From: Daphnia carinata
Taxonomy: Eukaryota > Arthropoda > Branchiopoda > Diplostraca > Daphniidae
Assembly: GCF_022539665.2 (NCBI RefSeq)
Contig: NC_081333.1
Location: 2,356,001 to 2,420,000, forward strand
Length of the DNA: 64,000 bases
Reading direction: 5' to 3'
Part shown: positions 1 through 14,270 of the stretch, one piece after another
Layout: every line of letters starts with the position of its first letter
Numbering within the stretch: position 1 is the first letter of the stretch
Translations under genes and position numbers: made by a program
Notes under the pieces: generated by a model
Seen by the model: only the letters and a program-made list of their open reading frames with translations
Database searches by the model: none
Told to the model about the DNA's origin: nothing

Positions 1-3000
1 AAAAAGCAATGAAATTTTAATCAAATCCAGAAATATCGAAGCTTTTGACGACACTTGCCGTTCGCATTAACATTTTCCCGCACGATTAACTCGCTAAATG
101 CATTGAGATTTGAATTCACTCAAAATTCATTTGATTTTTCCTGTCCATATCCAGAATATCAGGATTTAAAACTCCATTAAATACATTAGCAATGTTGCTA
201 ATGCGTGGTGGGGACTTATAGAACCGGTGAATGGATCACTTGTCAATCATAACGATAGGCATTCAAACGATTTTCAATATTCGATGAGAAACGAACAATT
301 AAGCGGAAGGGTTAAAAAAAAAAAAAAAAAAAAAATCACTGATATCTCGACGTTGAATTCTGAACTGAAAAAGCAATGACGTGATAACATTCCATTGTAT
401 CGACAATGAAAATAATTGGGACGCTGACATTTGGACCTGATTTTTTTTTCCGCATTAATTGAACAAGAAAAAAAAAAAAAGATTGCTTATTATAATGCAC
501 TTCATAAAAAAGAATTAACAAAAGACCGCCAAGGTCCGATTTCATGGCAACGGAAAACGAGAGAGAATAAGAATTGAGTAGACACCAACTATATTGATTA
601 ATAGGAACGTTGTCTTTTGACTGCCGCCTTTTGCGGGGTATATTTGCTTTCAAGGCTTTTACGGATCATTAGGTTTAGCTCATTAAAATGCTATTTTTTT
701 ACTCTGATGCGAAAGAGAAAAGACTGCTCGGATGATATTTCTCGTTTCGATCTTCATCGATTCTACAAATAAGCAGCAGCTTTGACCTTTTACGAAGCTG
801 GGATGGGAGGAGGCTTAGGGATTCGACAGCGATGAAGGCGGGATGTTTTGTTTTTAACTTGTAAATGTCATTTTACAACTTGTCAGGTTTCTCGTTTGTG
901 ACATAAGCGCGCATAATTCTATGTTGGACATAGCGTACGAGGCACATGCACGTTTCAGTTGTTTCTTGAAATATGCGAACAAGTTTAAGGAATGCTCGTC
1001 TGCGTTGAACAAAGACGTTTAAATATTTCCATAAGACAATCTGTAAAAGTCCGCCTTCCTAACTTGCGATGTTACGAATGAATGTTGCCAATGAATCTGG
1101 TTACATTCGGCTAAATAAATGTCGACAAAACATTTAATTTTAATGGCCTGTCGTCACAATCAAAAGATTGGAACATACGAATAAGAATTTTTAAGAATGA
1201 ATTCGCCACGTTCATTTATTTTTTTTTTTTTTCGTCTTAATTCCCACTAAATCAAAGTTTCGGTGAGACCAATTTCGTTTCAAAATGGCGCTTACACTAA
1301 CCTCGCACACTTGTCTTTTTTTTCCCGTTACTCCTTGGCCGCACCCTTCTGCAATTTAAAAGTATAAATCAACTTGCTTTTTTTTTTTCAACGACGTAGA
1401 AACTTGGGCGGAATAACGGCCAGAGGCAACAGGATCGCCCTTCTTTCGGCCATTAACTTTCCCCCTCTCCTTTCTATAAAAGAGTTGGCTTGATTTCTCT
1501 CAGTTGGAATCGGCGGATCCTCCTCCGGTCGTCCGGCCCTCCCCATTAAGACATACGACTTCAAGACAAAGAAAACGAACCAAAACACAAAAAAAGAAAA
1601 AAATATTCTAGAAGGAGGAAGCGTGCCCAAGTTGAATAAAGAAACTGGCACGAGACAAAAAAAAAAATTGTGAGCTTTTTCATTGATTACACAGGAGCGC
1701 AGAGGAACGCAGAGTTCCACCCACTCCGGCGTGAACACCTCCCTCCCCACTAGCCCGCGTCTGACAGTTGCTGGGCACAGGGTGCTTCCTTTCCTCCACT
1801 TAGGAACTGCTTAACGGCTCCTGCCATTCAAACGTATAATCACCCTTCATCATGTCTTTGAGCCGACTAGCGAACGTATAGAACAGGCGTTCCTTTATTT
1901 GCACAGCGAACACACACACACACACCCAGATTGATGAAGCTCTTAACTCAGTTTCGCCCTTCCTGCAAAAAAGAAATATCAGTATTTCTTTTTCAACTTT
2001 CTTTTCGAGGTAGATCGATGCCCATCAACGGTATTGATTCAACAAACATTTTCTTGATCGACTGGACGTCAACATATTGATCTCATTCTTACCAGCGATA
2101 GCACAAAAAGTTATAGCCCATCATCCAATCAAAAATGCCAAAGAAATAAGAAAATAGACATCAGCTCTTTCTCAACAAGGCAATAAAAAAGCTTTCGTGC
2201 GTGTGTCTCGTAGTAGTAGAACTTATTATATATACAAAAATCGATGTAACAAGAAGCTAAATATATATCTATATATGTCTAGCGTTTAAAAGAGGCCTAC
2301 AATAATCGGAGAATTGTGACTTGGGTCATCAAACTGGAAAGTCAATAGCGTCACGCAGAAAACAAAAAGTGGACCAGGATGTTATCGTTAAGAGGCCAAC
2401 GCGCACGCAAAAAAGACACGAGTAGAATCATCTAACCAGTGATAACAGTCGGACCTATAAGCTTTGCTCTTCCTTTTTTTTTTTTTAAACACATCTTCGA
2501 TGAAAAGAGAAGTACCACCCCACCAAAAAAAAAAAAAAAAAAAACGTTCATATCTTCCTTCCTTCGTGTCGTCTTGTGCGTGTTTGAGCTTCCCGCGTGG
2601 CTTGGGGGCTCGAGCCATCGATTTTTATTTTTTTTTTTTTGACCGCGTCCAACTGCAAAAGCAAAGCTGAAGCTAAGTACGGTAGGGAAACTAGCTACTT
2701 TTTGCTACTGGATTCTCGGTATGAATGCACTACCATTTTTATTTTTTTTTGTTCTCTCATTCTTTTTGAATCCATAGAGCGCGGCCCATTTTTATTATTA
2801 TTTGTGGAGCGAGCGGTGCGGAAGCGGAAGGGGAATGTCGGCTCGTCACGACGCCGCTTTTGCCGACAACAGCAGTAACAGTCGCGCAGTTTTCTTCTTC
2901 TATATAAACTTTCCCGTTTCTTCCATCATTTTTTTTTTTTTTTTGGAGGGGTGGTGATACGGGGACCGACATGGCAAGCGGATCGAAAGCAGTGGCAACA

Positions 3001-6000
3001 AGCAAATAAAAAATATATATATATTGCGTACGCGGCTGGATTCATCGTCGCGGAAAAACATGAAACTTGTGCTAGATAAAGACCGAAGTTATAAAAAAAA
3101 AAAAAAATAAAATAAAAGAGCAAACAAAAGAAGAGCTTTAAACAAAAATGGGAATCCAAAACAACAAAAAAAAAAAGGAGCAATGAAATATCTCTACGTA
3201 TATCGCAAAGAAAAAGAAAACTGTAGTATATTTCATAATATGTGCTGCTACATCGCAGCCATTTGATGTTTTTAGACATTCATTTTCCTTTTTTTTATTT
3301 ATTATTTTTTTTTTTTTGGCACCATCCCCCCGCTCTATTCCCCCGTCTTCCTTTAATACACTGAAGCTGTGCTGACACACCAGTTCCCCGAACTATTGTC
3401 TGTATAGGCTGTCGCACCATTGAGAAAACTATGTTTATTACGCGTACAATTTTGGGGGAGAAAATAAAAAAAACAAAAACAAAATCATCCGGCCTTCGTG
3501 GCTGGAAAAGAAAAACAAGGCTTCCGTTTATATCCAGAGTTACGTCTTATGGATCTATAGAGCCTATACATATATCGATCCGAAATTGTATGCTGTCACA
3601 ACAGCAGGCCGGTTAAGATACGTATGTTACAAAAGAAGAAAAAAAAACAAAGTCAATAGTCGATATGACAGCTGAAGTTTCTGCTCCTGACTTTTATCAA
3701 AAAAGAGATACTGTAAAAGAAAAGCAGGAAAGAAAGAAGAAAAAAATAATGCTAGGGACTTGTTGCTGAGACTATATCCCGCCGTTAAAGATCGCCTTTT
3801 TTCTCCCTGCCGCACACTTTCATGTGCGTCGATGATGTATAGCCATCGCTGGACATCACCAAAGTTTTGCCCGTGATACACATCTGTGTATCTCTCCTTT
3901 ATATTCGTTCATCTTCTTTCTTTTTCTGGCTATATCTACTTGATTTATACACAACAGGGACACACACACGCACGCAAAAAAAGACGCAGCTGTTCCATAG
4001 CCGCCACTTTAGATCTCCATGTATAAGAAAGGATTTTTTTTTTTTATTTGTTGTTGTTGTATACTCTCCGTCCCGTTATTTATGGCCGTCGACGTAGATA
4101 TACACTCCAGATAGGATTTTCAGCGTTTAAAAAAAAAGGGGGGGGGGAGAACCGACAATGGCCGCCACTCACGCTCTATATACACACACAGACTGGGCAG
4201 TAAATAGCTATGGGCTAGTAGACGGATGCAGCAAAATAAATCAGCTTCAGGAATCATACGATGAAGTATGGGCGTCTATATATCGATTCAAACTTTGTTT
4301 TTTTCCACTCCTGTGTACGTTCACGTATTAACTGCTTCGAGATACAAGAACAAATAGGGTAACAACGTTAAGGCGACACATCGTAGGTGAAAAAAAAAAA
4401 AAAAAAGATTTGAACGGCAAGAGAGAGTAAACAAGAAATCATATTCAGCTGTTTGTTTTCGAGCAAAGAGAGATAAAAAAAAAAAAAAAACAAAGAAAAT
4501 AGCAGCCACTAACTATCTTTTTCTCAATATTTCCGAGGCGGTTGATTGCTGGGCAATGTAAAAACAAAAAACTGCAATCGGGCACATGTCGGCGGCAGAC
4601 CGAATCCCATAAAAACAGGAATGTGATTAGTAAATGTTCACGAAGCGCATGGCCAACAATACGCGACGGAAAGTGAGGGACATGGAAATTGCACAGCAAT
4701 AACAAAAAAAAAGCAAGTGAATGAACGCGGGTGATTATATTATCTTTGTCCAATCTCCCACCCCCCCTTTTTTTTTTTGCTCCTGCATTTATTTTTTTTT
4801 ATTTTTTTATTTTTTAAGAAGACGATCCCGCCGGGATATTAAAGGTATTCTACCGATATCCTTTGGTCAATTTCTATTTTCCTCCCTCAGGCCTTTATTC
4901 AATTTGTTTTCGTTTTTTTTTTAAAGAGAAATTTCCTATCCTTTGGCTTTTTAAAAGAATTTTTCTTTTCAATGCAGTGGGCGAGAGATTGAAGTTCGAA
5001 GAGGATCAACGCAGCGAATTTTGCCTGCGAGCTCACCAGATTGGATCACTATCGTCAACCACGCCCCGTTATGCCCATATAAATCCTCGTCTTTCTCCCC
5101 AAATCCCTTCCAACATCACCCCCCTCCCTCTCATCTCTTTTCTGTTTGTATATCTAATGCAAACACAGAGAGCCTACATGGAACACTTTAACTCGGCTAT
5201 GGCCATGTAAGCGTGGTCATTTTTTTTTTTTAGCTTTTGCCTAACGAAAATAAAAAAAAAGGCGGAAGAAAATGAGGGGAAAAAAAGATGGACGTCTACA
5301 ATTCCGAAAGAATAAAAATAAATGAAATCTGCGCAAAGGCGCAGAAGACGCGGTTTTACAATGCGATTTCGCTGATGGAAGCAAACAACGGAAACCGCTG
5401 TCGCCAGCGTGATCAGCAGATGTTACGGCTTTTGCGGAAGACGTGCGTGCATATAGACGATTGGGTAACCTATCCCGTAACTCAGTGCGACAACAACGAC
5501 CTAGCCAAAGAATTGGCCATTTCAACATGAAGAAAATATCAAATCAAACCAACAAAGTCATCACATTCGAAAAAGGTGATTCACCTTTCACGTTTGTCAC
5601 GAACGAGAAACCGAAATAAAGAAACAACCGGATGGCCAGAGCCATACCGAAATACACGGGGGAAAAAAAAATACTACCTCACGTATTGGCTTATACAAAT
5701 ATAAACGACATTGACGTGTGTGTGTCTGTGTGTGAGCTCCATCTCTGTCGTCAAGGGAATTTTCTCTGCGCCCGCCGGATGGATCCATCACGAAAATACA
5801 AAAGAAAAAAAAGGAGAAGATCAACCATCGATTGCATCTGGCCATCAATGTCACCCGCGTCCCAAGCAAAAAAAAAAAAAAAAGAAAAGAAAAAGAAAAG
5901 TTACGTAGACTAGAAAACTGAAAGATTTTCTTTCCGCCAGTGACGGATGCTGGCCATGGCGATAGGCACAAGATGGACCCCCTCGGATTGCGGCGATATT

Positions 6001-8900
6001 GACGATGGTACCATCCCTACGCAAGGAAGCCTGACGTGCTGTCTCATTTGACCGGATGACGTTCTGTAAGGAGGAACTAGTCAGAAACGGATGGGGTCTA
6101 AGGAACGCGGCATTTTCGAGCGCTAATCGCATCTTGTTTTGATTCCATTCCATCCCAGTCTCCTCTTCCGCTCCAAATCAATTCGGCCGCAACCATCCAG
6201 CACAGTCAACTTATAATAGCTTTCCCGCTTTCAACAATTCTACGCATGTAGTGGAGGCGACGGAGTGAAATGTTTTTTTTTCTACATTCAAAACATCTGT
6301 TGCAGTGAGGCAAAGCAAACAATTAAAACGATTCAAGTAGCAAACAAAAGCGAAATTCTGTTGGCAAAATGGAAAATGTCTCGAGTCAAGCCTCAAACTT
6401 GCCTGTAATGAAAGAAAAAGCTACACGACAGTAGGGCCTTTTCTCACGCGTTGTCAAAGAATCTCCTACACCAAAGGATTATGAAGGCGACGATTAAAAC
6501 AAAAAAGGAACAAAATAAAAAGGATCAACTTCTCGTCATCACAAACAATCTATATCCTAATGCTTTTTTAGTCCTTATTCCACTCGACTCGCGTACCCAA
6601 ACGTTGCGACTCCGGCGGATATCGACATCCGCCTGAGCAAACATACAAAAGCGAACGAAAGGAAAAAAGTGATTAGCACTAGCCAAGTGTGGGTGTGTTA
6701 TATGTATCTAAATACACGTACACGAATGATGTGTGTAGATGTAGTATTATAAACAAACGAGAGCTGCATACATGTACGCATACATGTACGTTCGCACACA
6801 CACACACACAGTGTGTCCTAGAACAGCAGCATCTCATCCAATTTATTAGAAATCTCCCCGAGGAGCAACGCTGAGAAATGAGAGAACAAAAACAAGGCGA
6901 AAAAAAAAGTAAAAACAATTTTTCTAAACAAGAGTTCGATATTTCTTATTGGAAGTGGCCCGGAAAAAAAAAAACAACCAACAAAATAGCTGCATGTGTA
7001 AAGACGTGATAAAAGTTGATCGCTTTGAGATGAATGAGGCCGAAAAAAAGGGGGAAAATGATTGGGAAAGAGAGTGTTTTCTACCTATACGAAAATGGCA
7101 ATTAGAGTCTTCCGACATGTAAACACAAGTTGAGAATACAAGATGGATGAGCACCATGAAATGTTTGAGTACGTGATACACTAACTTCCGTTCTTGACAC
7201 TATGACAAGAGGCTAGGGAGAAAATAAACAAGCAATTTCTCAGAAAAAGAAATGCCGCGTCGTTTTCGTTCGTAAATTTACACAAATCAAATCGGCAAAA
7301 GTTAGGAGATGATTGTCGTCTGCGTTACCCAGAACAAACAGAAAAGAAGTCGAGTGATTCTAATTGCATCAAGTTTGCCATTGGTAAACTGAATTTTCGT
7401 ACCACCGGGTTTCATCGGTTTCAATTAGCCTAACTTTGAACCCAAGTTTGTGACGGTTGCTGGGCTACTTCGACGGGCACAGTGATTATGTTGGGCGATC
7501 AATGCAACTCCAGGCTGATACCTACACATCGAGTGGGTCACCACTCGACATTTCAAGTGTGAAAATCGTCAAATGAAAAAAGATTTCGCGTCAAAAACCG
7601 AAACTTTTTTTTTGTGCGTAGCTTGGCCACGCTAAAAATGTTTGCCTATTCTGATTAAACGAGATAGTTTCACAAAGTCAAAATTCGCTCTGACAGGCAC
7701 ACAGCCTGGGTCCCGTAACCCAACATTTATGCAATAGTTAGGCCAGCAAATGAGAAAGTCACTCACCATATTAGCCCAGACCAACATGGCCGCCGCCGTA
7801 TTTCGGGTAGTACCTCGTGTCAGCAGATAGTTTCATTTCAGCACCAAATAGAATCACAAAACCACTCACAATTATCTTTACATCTTTAAATCATTTAACC
7901 CATGAATTGGCACATTTAGTGGGCAGTTCTTCAATTGTCTATTGTAAATGTTTCTTTACTTTGAAATTACGAGCACTACGTTCTTCCATGACCGAGTCGT
8001 TACCTCGTTTCGCGCCGAATGAACTTCATGGCGCAGAGGAGGCCTTAAGTCGACTTCGCTATCTTTGTCAGATTTTTTTAATGAAATTTCAATGTTCAAT
8101 TACACATAAAATAAATGCCAAATTAATTCATAAATTTCATTTTCAATTTACTACACACAATTTCGTAAATCAATTTTGATAACTGTTAATTGCATGAATC
8201 AAGGCAACGCTACGTCAGACGCTATTTCGCCATAGTGCCATACAGTTTGAAAATGTAAAATGGATTCCGTTTCACTGGAAATCGAGGTGTTGAATTTTTG
8301 TGAAAAATCAACAACGTGATACTAGTATGTGATATCAATTACATAACTATAAATAAATTCCACCAATGTGTGATTAAGCTTGCATCAAAAGTAAGAAAGG
8401 TATTTCATCATAATTTTAATGAGATCTTAGCAATTTGATTGGGTGAAACTAATTAAAAGACAAACTGTTGCATGCTCTCTTTTGTTAGGGGGTAGAGTAT
8501 AAACGACCCTGCATCACTAGGTGTTGCTATGCTGTACGCAATAACACCCTATCTTTATTGATAGAATAGAAGCTACTTTGGCCCCTGTGATTCCCGCGGG
8601 CGTGACCGGTTTCCGACGCACGTCAATCTCGATGTAGCTTGATGTTATACTCTGTATCGAGCTCTCCTGCCAACAGCCAGTACAGAACTAATGCACATAA
8701 ACTATTACGTTAATAATAATAAACGCTATTCGTTTAACTTACAGATGCCCTTATGGACAGGCTTGCCTTTTGTCGACTCGGTAAAAGCATTTCGCAAACA
8801 ACATAGAACTTGGGCATCTTATGCAAGATGCATTTCATGAATATTTTTTGTCCTCGAATATCTTGTGACAACAATGCTGTTGTCATGACGGAGCTAAAAG
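1..8900. other. Gene-poor, homopolymer-rich region
   Basis: I see no credible gene here. The stretch is full of A or T runs of 9 or more bases (for example near 317-336, 2521-2544, 4387-4406 and 5871-5883) and short CA tracts. Open frames on both strands run through these tracts and give poly-Phe or poly-Lys peptides with no domain-like segments. Splice-like signals occur, such as a possible exon at 4978-5206, but none joins into a convincing coding chain. It could be intergenic DNA or a large intron of a gene lying outside the window. Confidence 0.5.
1911..1925. repeat. (CA)n microsatellite
   Basis: Seven and a half uninterrupted CA units. Shorter CA tracts occur near 6797-6810, 10980-10990 and 62114-62127. 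Confidence 0.8.
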
Positions 8901-11900
8901 AGGGTGTGGTATTTTCCCTAACTCCGAGACGTTGACGATTGAAAACGTCTGTTGGACAAGATTCGTTGACAACGTTGATACGGTAAGTATTTTTTCAAGT
9001 TTTTGTTAGTACAACCAATGCTTACTTTGAGTTATTGGCTCATCGTAAACCGCGACGAAGGAGATTTGTTGTAACGAATAGAATTGCTATATTATCAGGT
9101 GTCCGTCACGTCTGTGGCAACTGCATCCAGTTTCACAGTGCAATAGGATCTCAATCGCTCATTATTAAACTTGCATGTTGATTACTCCAAACAATCAGTA
9201 TTTCATAATTAGCAGATATTCAGAAAAGATGAATTCACAAGAGGCATGTTGATTCAAATGAGTTCCCACGGCGATGATTTCATGCAATCTTACCATCTAG
9301 TCAAAGTTGAATGAAATAGCTTTAAAATCTAACTAAAATTTACGTATGATGGCATAATTGGGTCAGGAAGCCATTCAGCGTGAAAAGGGCTTTATTATTA
9401 ACGATGAAACATAAGCCTAAGCTAACGTTTTAAACTTTTCATGACATTTGCGAATGTTGCGTGATAACGAACGAATCCATATTGATCGCCTTAAACCGCC
9501 AATAAGAACACTGTAAGACAAACTCACTGAACAAACTTAACTCTTGTGACAGCCTTCGTTTACACTGCCTATAATTCAAGCAAATCAGTGCCGACTTTGT
9601 GGCAACCATTACTCTCTTTTACCAACACCGTTCTAGATAATCGAAGGCGAAAAGCCTTTACTTGTTTTCTTTCCTCTTTATTATTTTACGGTTTACTTAT
9701 TTTCTTGACTGGTGAACGACTTTTGCTGCAATTCATTTACCATGCATATTAAATTGCTATATTTTTCTTTGATCCGTCAGCTAATAAACAACTAAAGCCC
9801 CGCCGAGGCATTGATAGATTTGCCACATCAGTTGCTGTCACTTTCCCAATTTTTCATACTTACGTTCAAAACTCGTATAAGAGAATATTTAAATTTTAAA
9901 GGACGTTGCATATTGTGGTGTTACGGGCCTGAATGAGTGTTATTGATTTGACACGTTTGCAATGAAGCAAAACACATTTACCGATGAAATGTAGTAATCG
10001 AATTTTGTTTTTCAGTCATCTGTTTTGTGAACTTAAAGATCTTCTTTTTCATTTAGGAGGGGGATTTTCCTTGTCATCAGCATGGGCACAGTCGTTCATC
10101 AAGAGCTCTCGAATGACTTGCATCACCCCGCAAAACATTTCCAGCCACTAAGGTAAGAACAATTTCAACTTTTATTTACGCTGTCCTTTTCACCCCGTCC
10201 AGCTTAATTTTGCATGCAAATATTTTAAAAAATGGACGATAGCGCAGTTGCGTTTAATGTTTCACGATTTATTCGGGGAAAAAAACGAAAGGCTTTATGT
10301 ATCAAAGAATGGATGTTCTCGTTGCACCGGCTGCTAGTTATGAGACTTTTAAACGGATTTATTTTTTTTCCATCCGTTTATTTCATCCCCGTTGTCTCGA
10401 TAGCTTCGTTTATGTACATGTGTGATTGTGCTAGCGCGTGCATATGGGCGTTGGCGTGCATTTTATCAATATGACGATACTGAGAGAAAGAGAGAAGGGC
10501 TTTCAACAGAATGCCAAACAAAAAAAAAAATTCGCGTCTCTCTTTACTGTATCGCCCCGCCCTGAAAAATGCATGGCATCCGTTGATATATCCCATATGG
10601 ATTTTCTCTTTTCGAAGGCCCATATAGACACACAAGTGAAACAGCTCTCGGTGGACTTAGGTCCTGTGTTTGGACTCTCTTTCGTTTTTCTTTTCCTAGT
10701 GAAAATGACGGATCGGGTTGAGCTTCTAAAAAGTCAAAAGCTCAGCATTGTCGCATTGATCTGGTTTAGCAACTGTGCGTGTGTAGCACACGCGAATATA
10801 TAGTGCCCTCTCTGACACGACAAACGGGTCGTGCTTGTATTTTTATATGAACCGGCACACACGTATAGCACGTATACCGTAAAAAGAGGTACTTGCCTTG
10901 CGAGCCGGAGATTTTTCCTTGTCGTTTTTTAACGTACCTAAAACACGTACACACGCGTATACACGAAGCACAGAGGCACGCACACACACAGAGAAACACT
11001 GCAACACGCACAGGGTCGTTTTTTTTTTTTTTTTACACGCAGCCCCAGCGAATTGTTTGTTCGATAACTAGCGTCTAAGGTAGAATGTTTTTTCGATTTA
11101 GCGCAAGTTAGGGACAATCCGGAGATTGAAAATTAGGAGGCGTCAAAAAAACAGAATGGACTGTTGAATAAACGCGGTCGTATAAAAGAAAGGACAAATG
11201 TTTACCGAGCGCTGCTGATCGCACGTCAGCGGTCGTTCGACCCCATCCATGACTCCTTTTTTGTGTTGCCGTCTCGAGGTGTTTACAGGTCCTTCCGGTC
11301 GTTGATATAAAAAGAATTATAGCGTCCGATAGTGGTAGCGAGAAAACCCACACTTGAATACATGTATAGTAGAACGGGCAAAGAAAAGTAAACGTAGTGC
11401 TCCCTTTTGTGGCTCACTTACGCCCCGCTGTGTGTGTGCACTTATACGACCGCCAGTTTAAATTGAACCATCCGATGAAAGCAGAGTCCGCAAACATTGG
11501 GGCACTCAACAACGCATGAAACACAAATAAACCAACACTTTGTTGTTGTTCCCTTTTTACTGGCTAAAGGACTACTCTTTTTGTCCTCCTATTTTTTTGC
11601 ACTCGATTTCTTAGAATGGATTAATTCGGTTTCAGAACAAACGAAAAAACTGGCCTGAGAAAACTAACCAGCTCACCGCTTAGCTGTTAAAAAAGAAAAA
11701 CGGTCGGGATTTCGTTTGGTTATAGTGCCCTCTTCGCACAGAGAAACCATAGAACACGAACGTATCTGAGCCTCTCCTGCATGAAGGGCAGGGCGTCTAT
11801 GAAGGGCTCGGAATGGAATCCGCACCAGGAGTTAGCGTGAAAGCTCCCTCTTTTCCTTCTTTTTTCCCTTTCTTTTCTGAGCTATATATAAAAAAAAAAA

Positions 11901-14270
11901 GCAAATGGGGTTTCCGTGGCGCGCATGTCCGCGTCGTTTTGAATCCAGTCAGACGAAAAACGATGGCTCCTCCTCCCCCCCAACCGTCTTTCCATCCGGG
12001 ACACACACATCTCGGTTTACAGAACGAGGTAAAGGCCCTGGATGTTGAACGGACATTCCACGCGCCATTCGAATCGATAGGAAGCGAACAACACATTTCG
12101 ATTCACTTATTTACATACGCACCTGAGTCATATAGGGACCAACACATTTTCGCTTTGAAAATGACTTTTCCTTTCTCGATTATCTGACAGTCGGTTTCCC
12201 GGCCGGAGGAAATCAACCCCTCTGGTGTGCAACTTAAGAGCCTACATCTCGTTAAAGAAAAAGCATCCGTTTGAATGATTTGTTTGTATACAACAGCACA
12301 TAGAAAGAAGAAAAAAACTCGAGAAGATTGTCCTCTACGCAACAAGCTCGTCTAAAACCTTGTTCTCAGCTGCCCCGAGGATTTGTTATTGGCTCATTAC
12401 TTTCCACGTTTTTTTTTTTTTTTTTTACTTGAGAGATATGCGCAAAACTCTTGTTTTCCTTGTTCGTTTAACAATGAGAGAAACCTGCTCGTTGCATTAG
12501 ATAAAATAATACTGTGTCACGAGTTATACGTTCGCTCACGCCCCGCTTGTAACCTCTCCGCTTTGAAACGGTCAGACACTGGGTGGGATGCGACTCTTCC
12601 GAGCGGAAATCAATAATCTTAACTGGGCGCCGTGTACATCTGTCGGCATGTGTATATGCAGTTGTATCTGCATATTATTGTAAATAGGATACGCATATAT
12701 ATATATGTGTGTATGCCGCACACACTTTTTCAGCTGCCCGATTCTTATGTATACCCTTCAACTTCACTCGTCCATCTGATGAGTGGCACCACGGGGTCAT
12801 AGAAGACGACAAGCTACGGATTGCAGGTATATAGTGAAGTTCAGGATAATAACGTATGTACCCAACAAGATTCCAAAATAGCACGTTTAAGCTTCCATTG
12901 TTCGTCTAACTGCTCTTCAACGTATGGATATACTCCTAACCGAATAGGCCCGTGAATCACAAGTTTCGAACAAAGACTGAACGTACATCAACAACAACTC
13001 CCCCTCCTCTAAAAAAATCACCATCGCTAATGCGGATGAATTCCGCTAGCAGAAGCACAGACTCTTCTTTTTGCTTATATATCTTTGCTTTTTTTTCCTT
13101 TTAAAGGGAGATGAAGTTTACGTGGAAACACGGACGAATGTTTTTGAACCACTCTCATGCATGGCGAACTCTTTCCGGTTGTTCGAAGCCATCTCATTAA
13201 CCTGGTCGACCTGCTTTTCATGTCGTCTGTCGTCCCTTTTGAGTATTAACTGGATACCGTGTCCTGATTCTATTGTGCTCCATCGTTACACCTGATGCAA
13301 AGCGACGCGGCTTTGAAAAATCCCTACACAAACCGCAATGTCCATGGCTTCCTATTCAAATAGGAACAATACGACCTGCTACATGCAAAATGCAAAGCTG
13401 ATAAATAAATTGGCCCCGTTGAAATGAGTAATAAGCACGACAATGTCAGTTGAACCATTTTGAAAAGCGTCATCGTTTAATCACGAAACCAGAGCGAAAC
13501 AGGCCAGACGAGGGTTTGTGCAAACAAATGCTTCGGTGTCGATTCTTGGTCGTGATGGGAATTTCGCATAGGAACAACGCTTCTATTTATAGTGGAGATC
13601 GTTTGAACTACTCGCGAGAAAATGGAGCGACTGAAAGCCTTTTTCATATAAACAGGAAAGAGTACAAAAAAAGAAAATGGGGCATTTTTGAGGAAATTGT
13701 GTGGGGAAGTGGGCCGTATGTGTGCAAACGCAAAGTTCCACCTTTGAGAGCTTTAATCATTTATTGACGATCAGCAACGAGAAGAGCGAGTGAGTGAATT
13801 AAGAATTTATTCATTCGCTGTATATTTATACGGTCTGCCGCTGTACACCCACTCCAGTGCCGACTGAACTCTGCTTGGACATCTGAACACTGTGCCCTCG
13901 CAGACAGCTTTTGTCAAACAAAGACTGGAGTTTAGAACAAAAACAAAACAAAAAAAATGCCTTGCTTTTCATCAACTCGTTCGCCATTTTGAATAGTTCA
14001 GTAGAGCTGTTTGTTTTTTGCCTGTTTAAAAGTTTCTCATTCGTTTCAATCTGTTAACTTTACTACGTTTTTGTAGGTTGCCAGGCGTGTGATTGACGGT
14101 GCTTCTGAATCCTGGTATCCTGCCTCATCATGTTGATTACGTTGATAAACTGTTGAGCTCCCTTTACAACAACAAGCCGACATCCAGTATGGATTCTTTC
14201 GGCCGGAGACGACAACAACAACATGAACAAGGACAATATATAGGAAAATAAAGCAAAGTCATTTCGCAGA
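8900..14270 (+). other. Candidate spliced transcript, noncoding or micropeptide
   Basis: Three exon-like pieces line up on the plus strand. A donor lies at 8982/8983 (ACG|GTAAGT). A candidate exon at 10057-10152 has a good acceptor (TTTCATTTAG) and donor (CTAAG|GTAAGA). Another acceptor lies at 14076/14077 (TTTTTGTAG). The middle exon has an ATG at 10082 that opens a 23-codon frame ending in phase 2. Joined to the exon at 14077 it stops at 14090-14092, giving only about 28 codons. An AATAAA lies at 14247-14252. The short peptide resembles nothing I know. The pieces may be a long noncoding RNA, the 5' end of a gene with other exons, or coincidence. Confidence 0.2.
14247..14252 (+). terminator. 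Possible polyadenylation signal AATAAA
   Basis: A canonical hexamer about 155 nt after the stop codon of the weak plus-strand transcript candidate. It is of interest only if that transcript is real. Confidence 0.25.

Noticed and set aside
7786-7830. ATGGCCGCCGCC start with good context as a gene start
   Set aside because: The frame stops after 14 codons, the possible GTAGTA donor is weak, and no following exon was found.
13450-13767. 105-codon plus-strand frame
   Set aside because: It begins at TTG, has no upstream ATG, splice partner or recognisable feature, and is within chance length.
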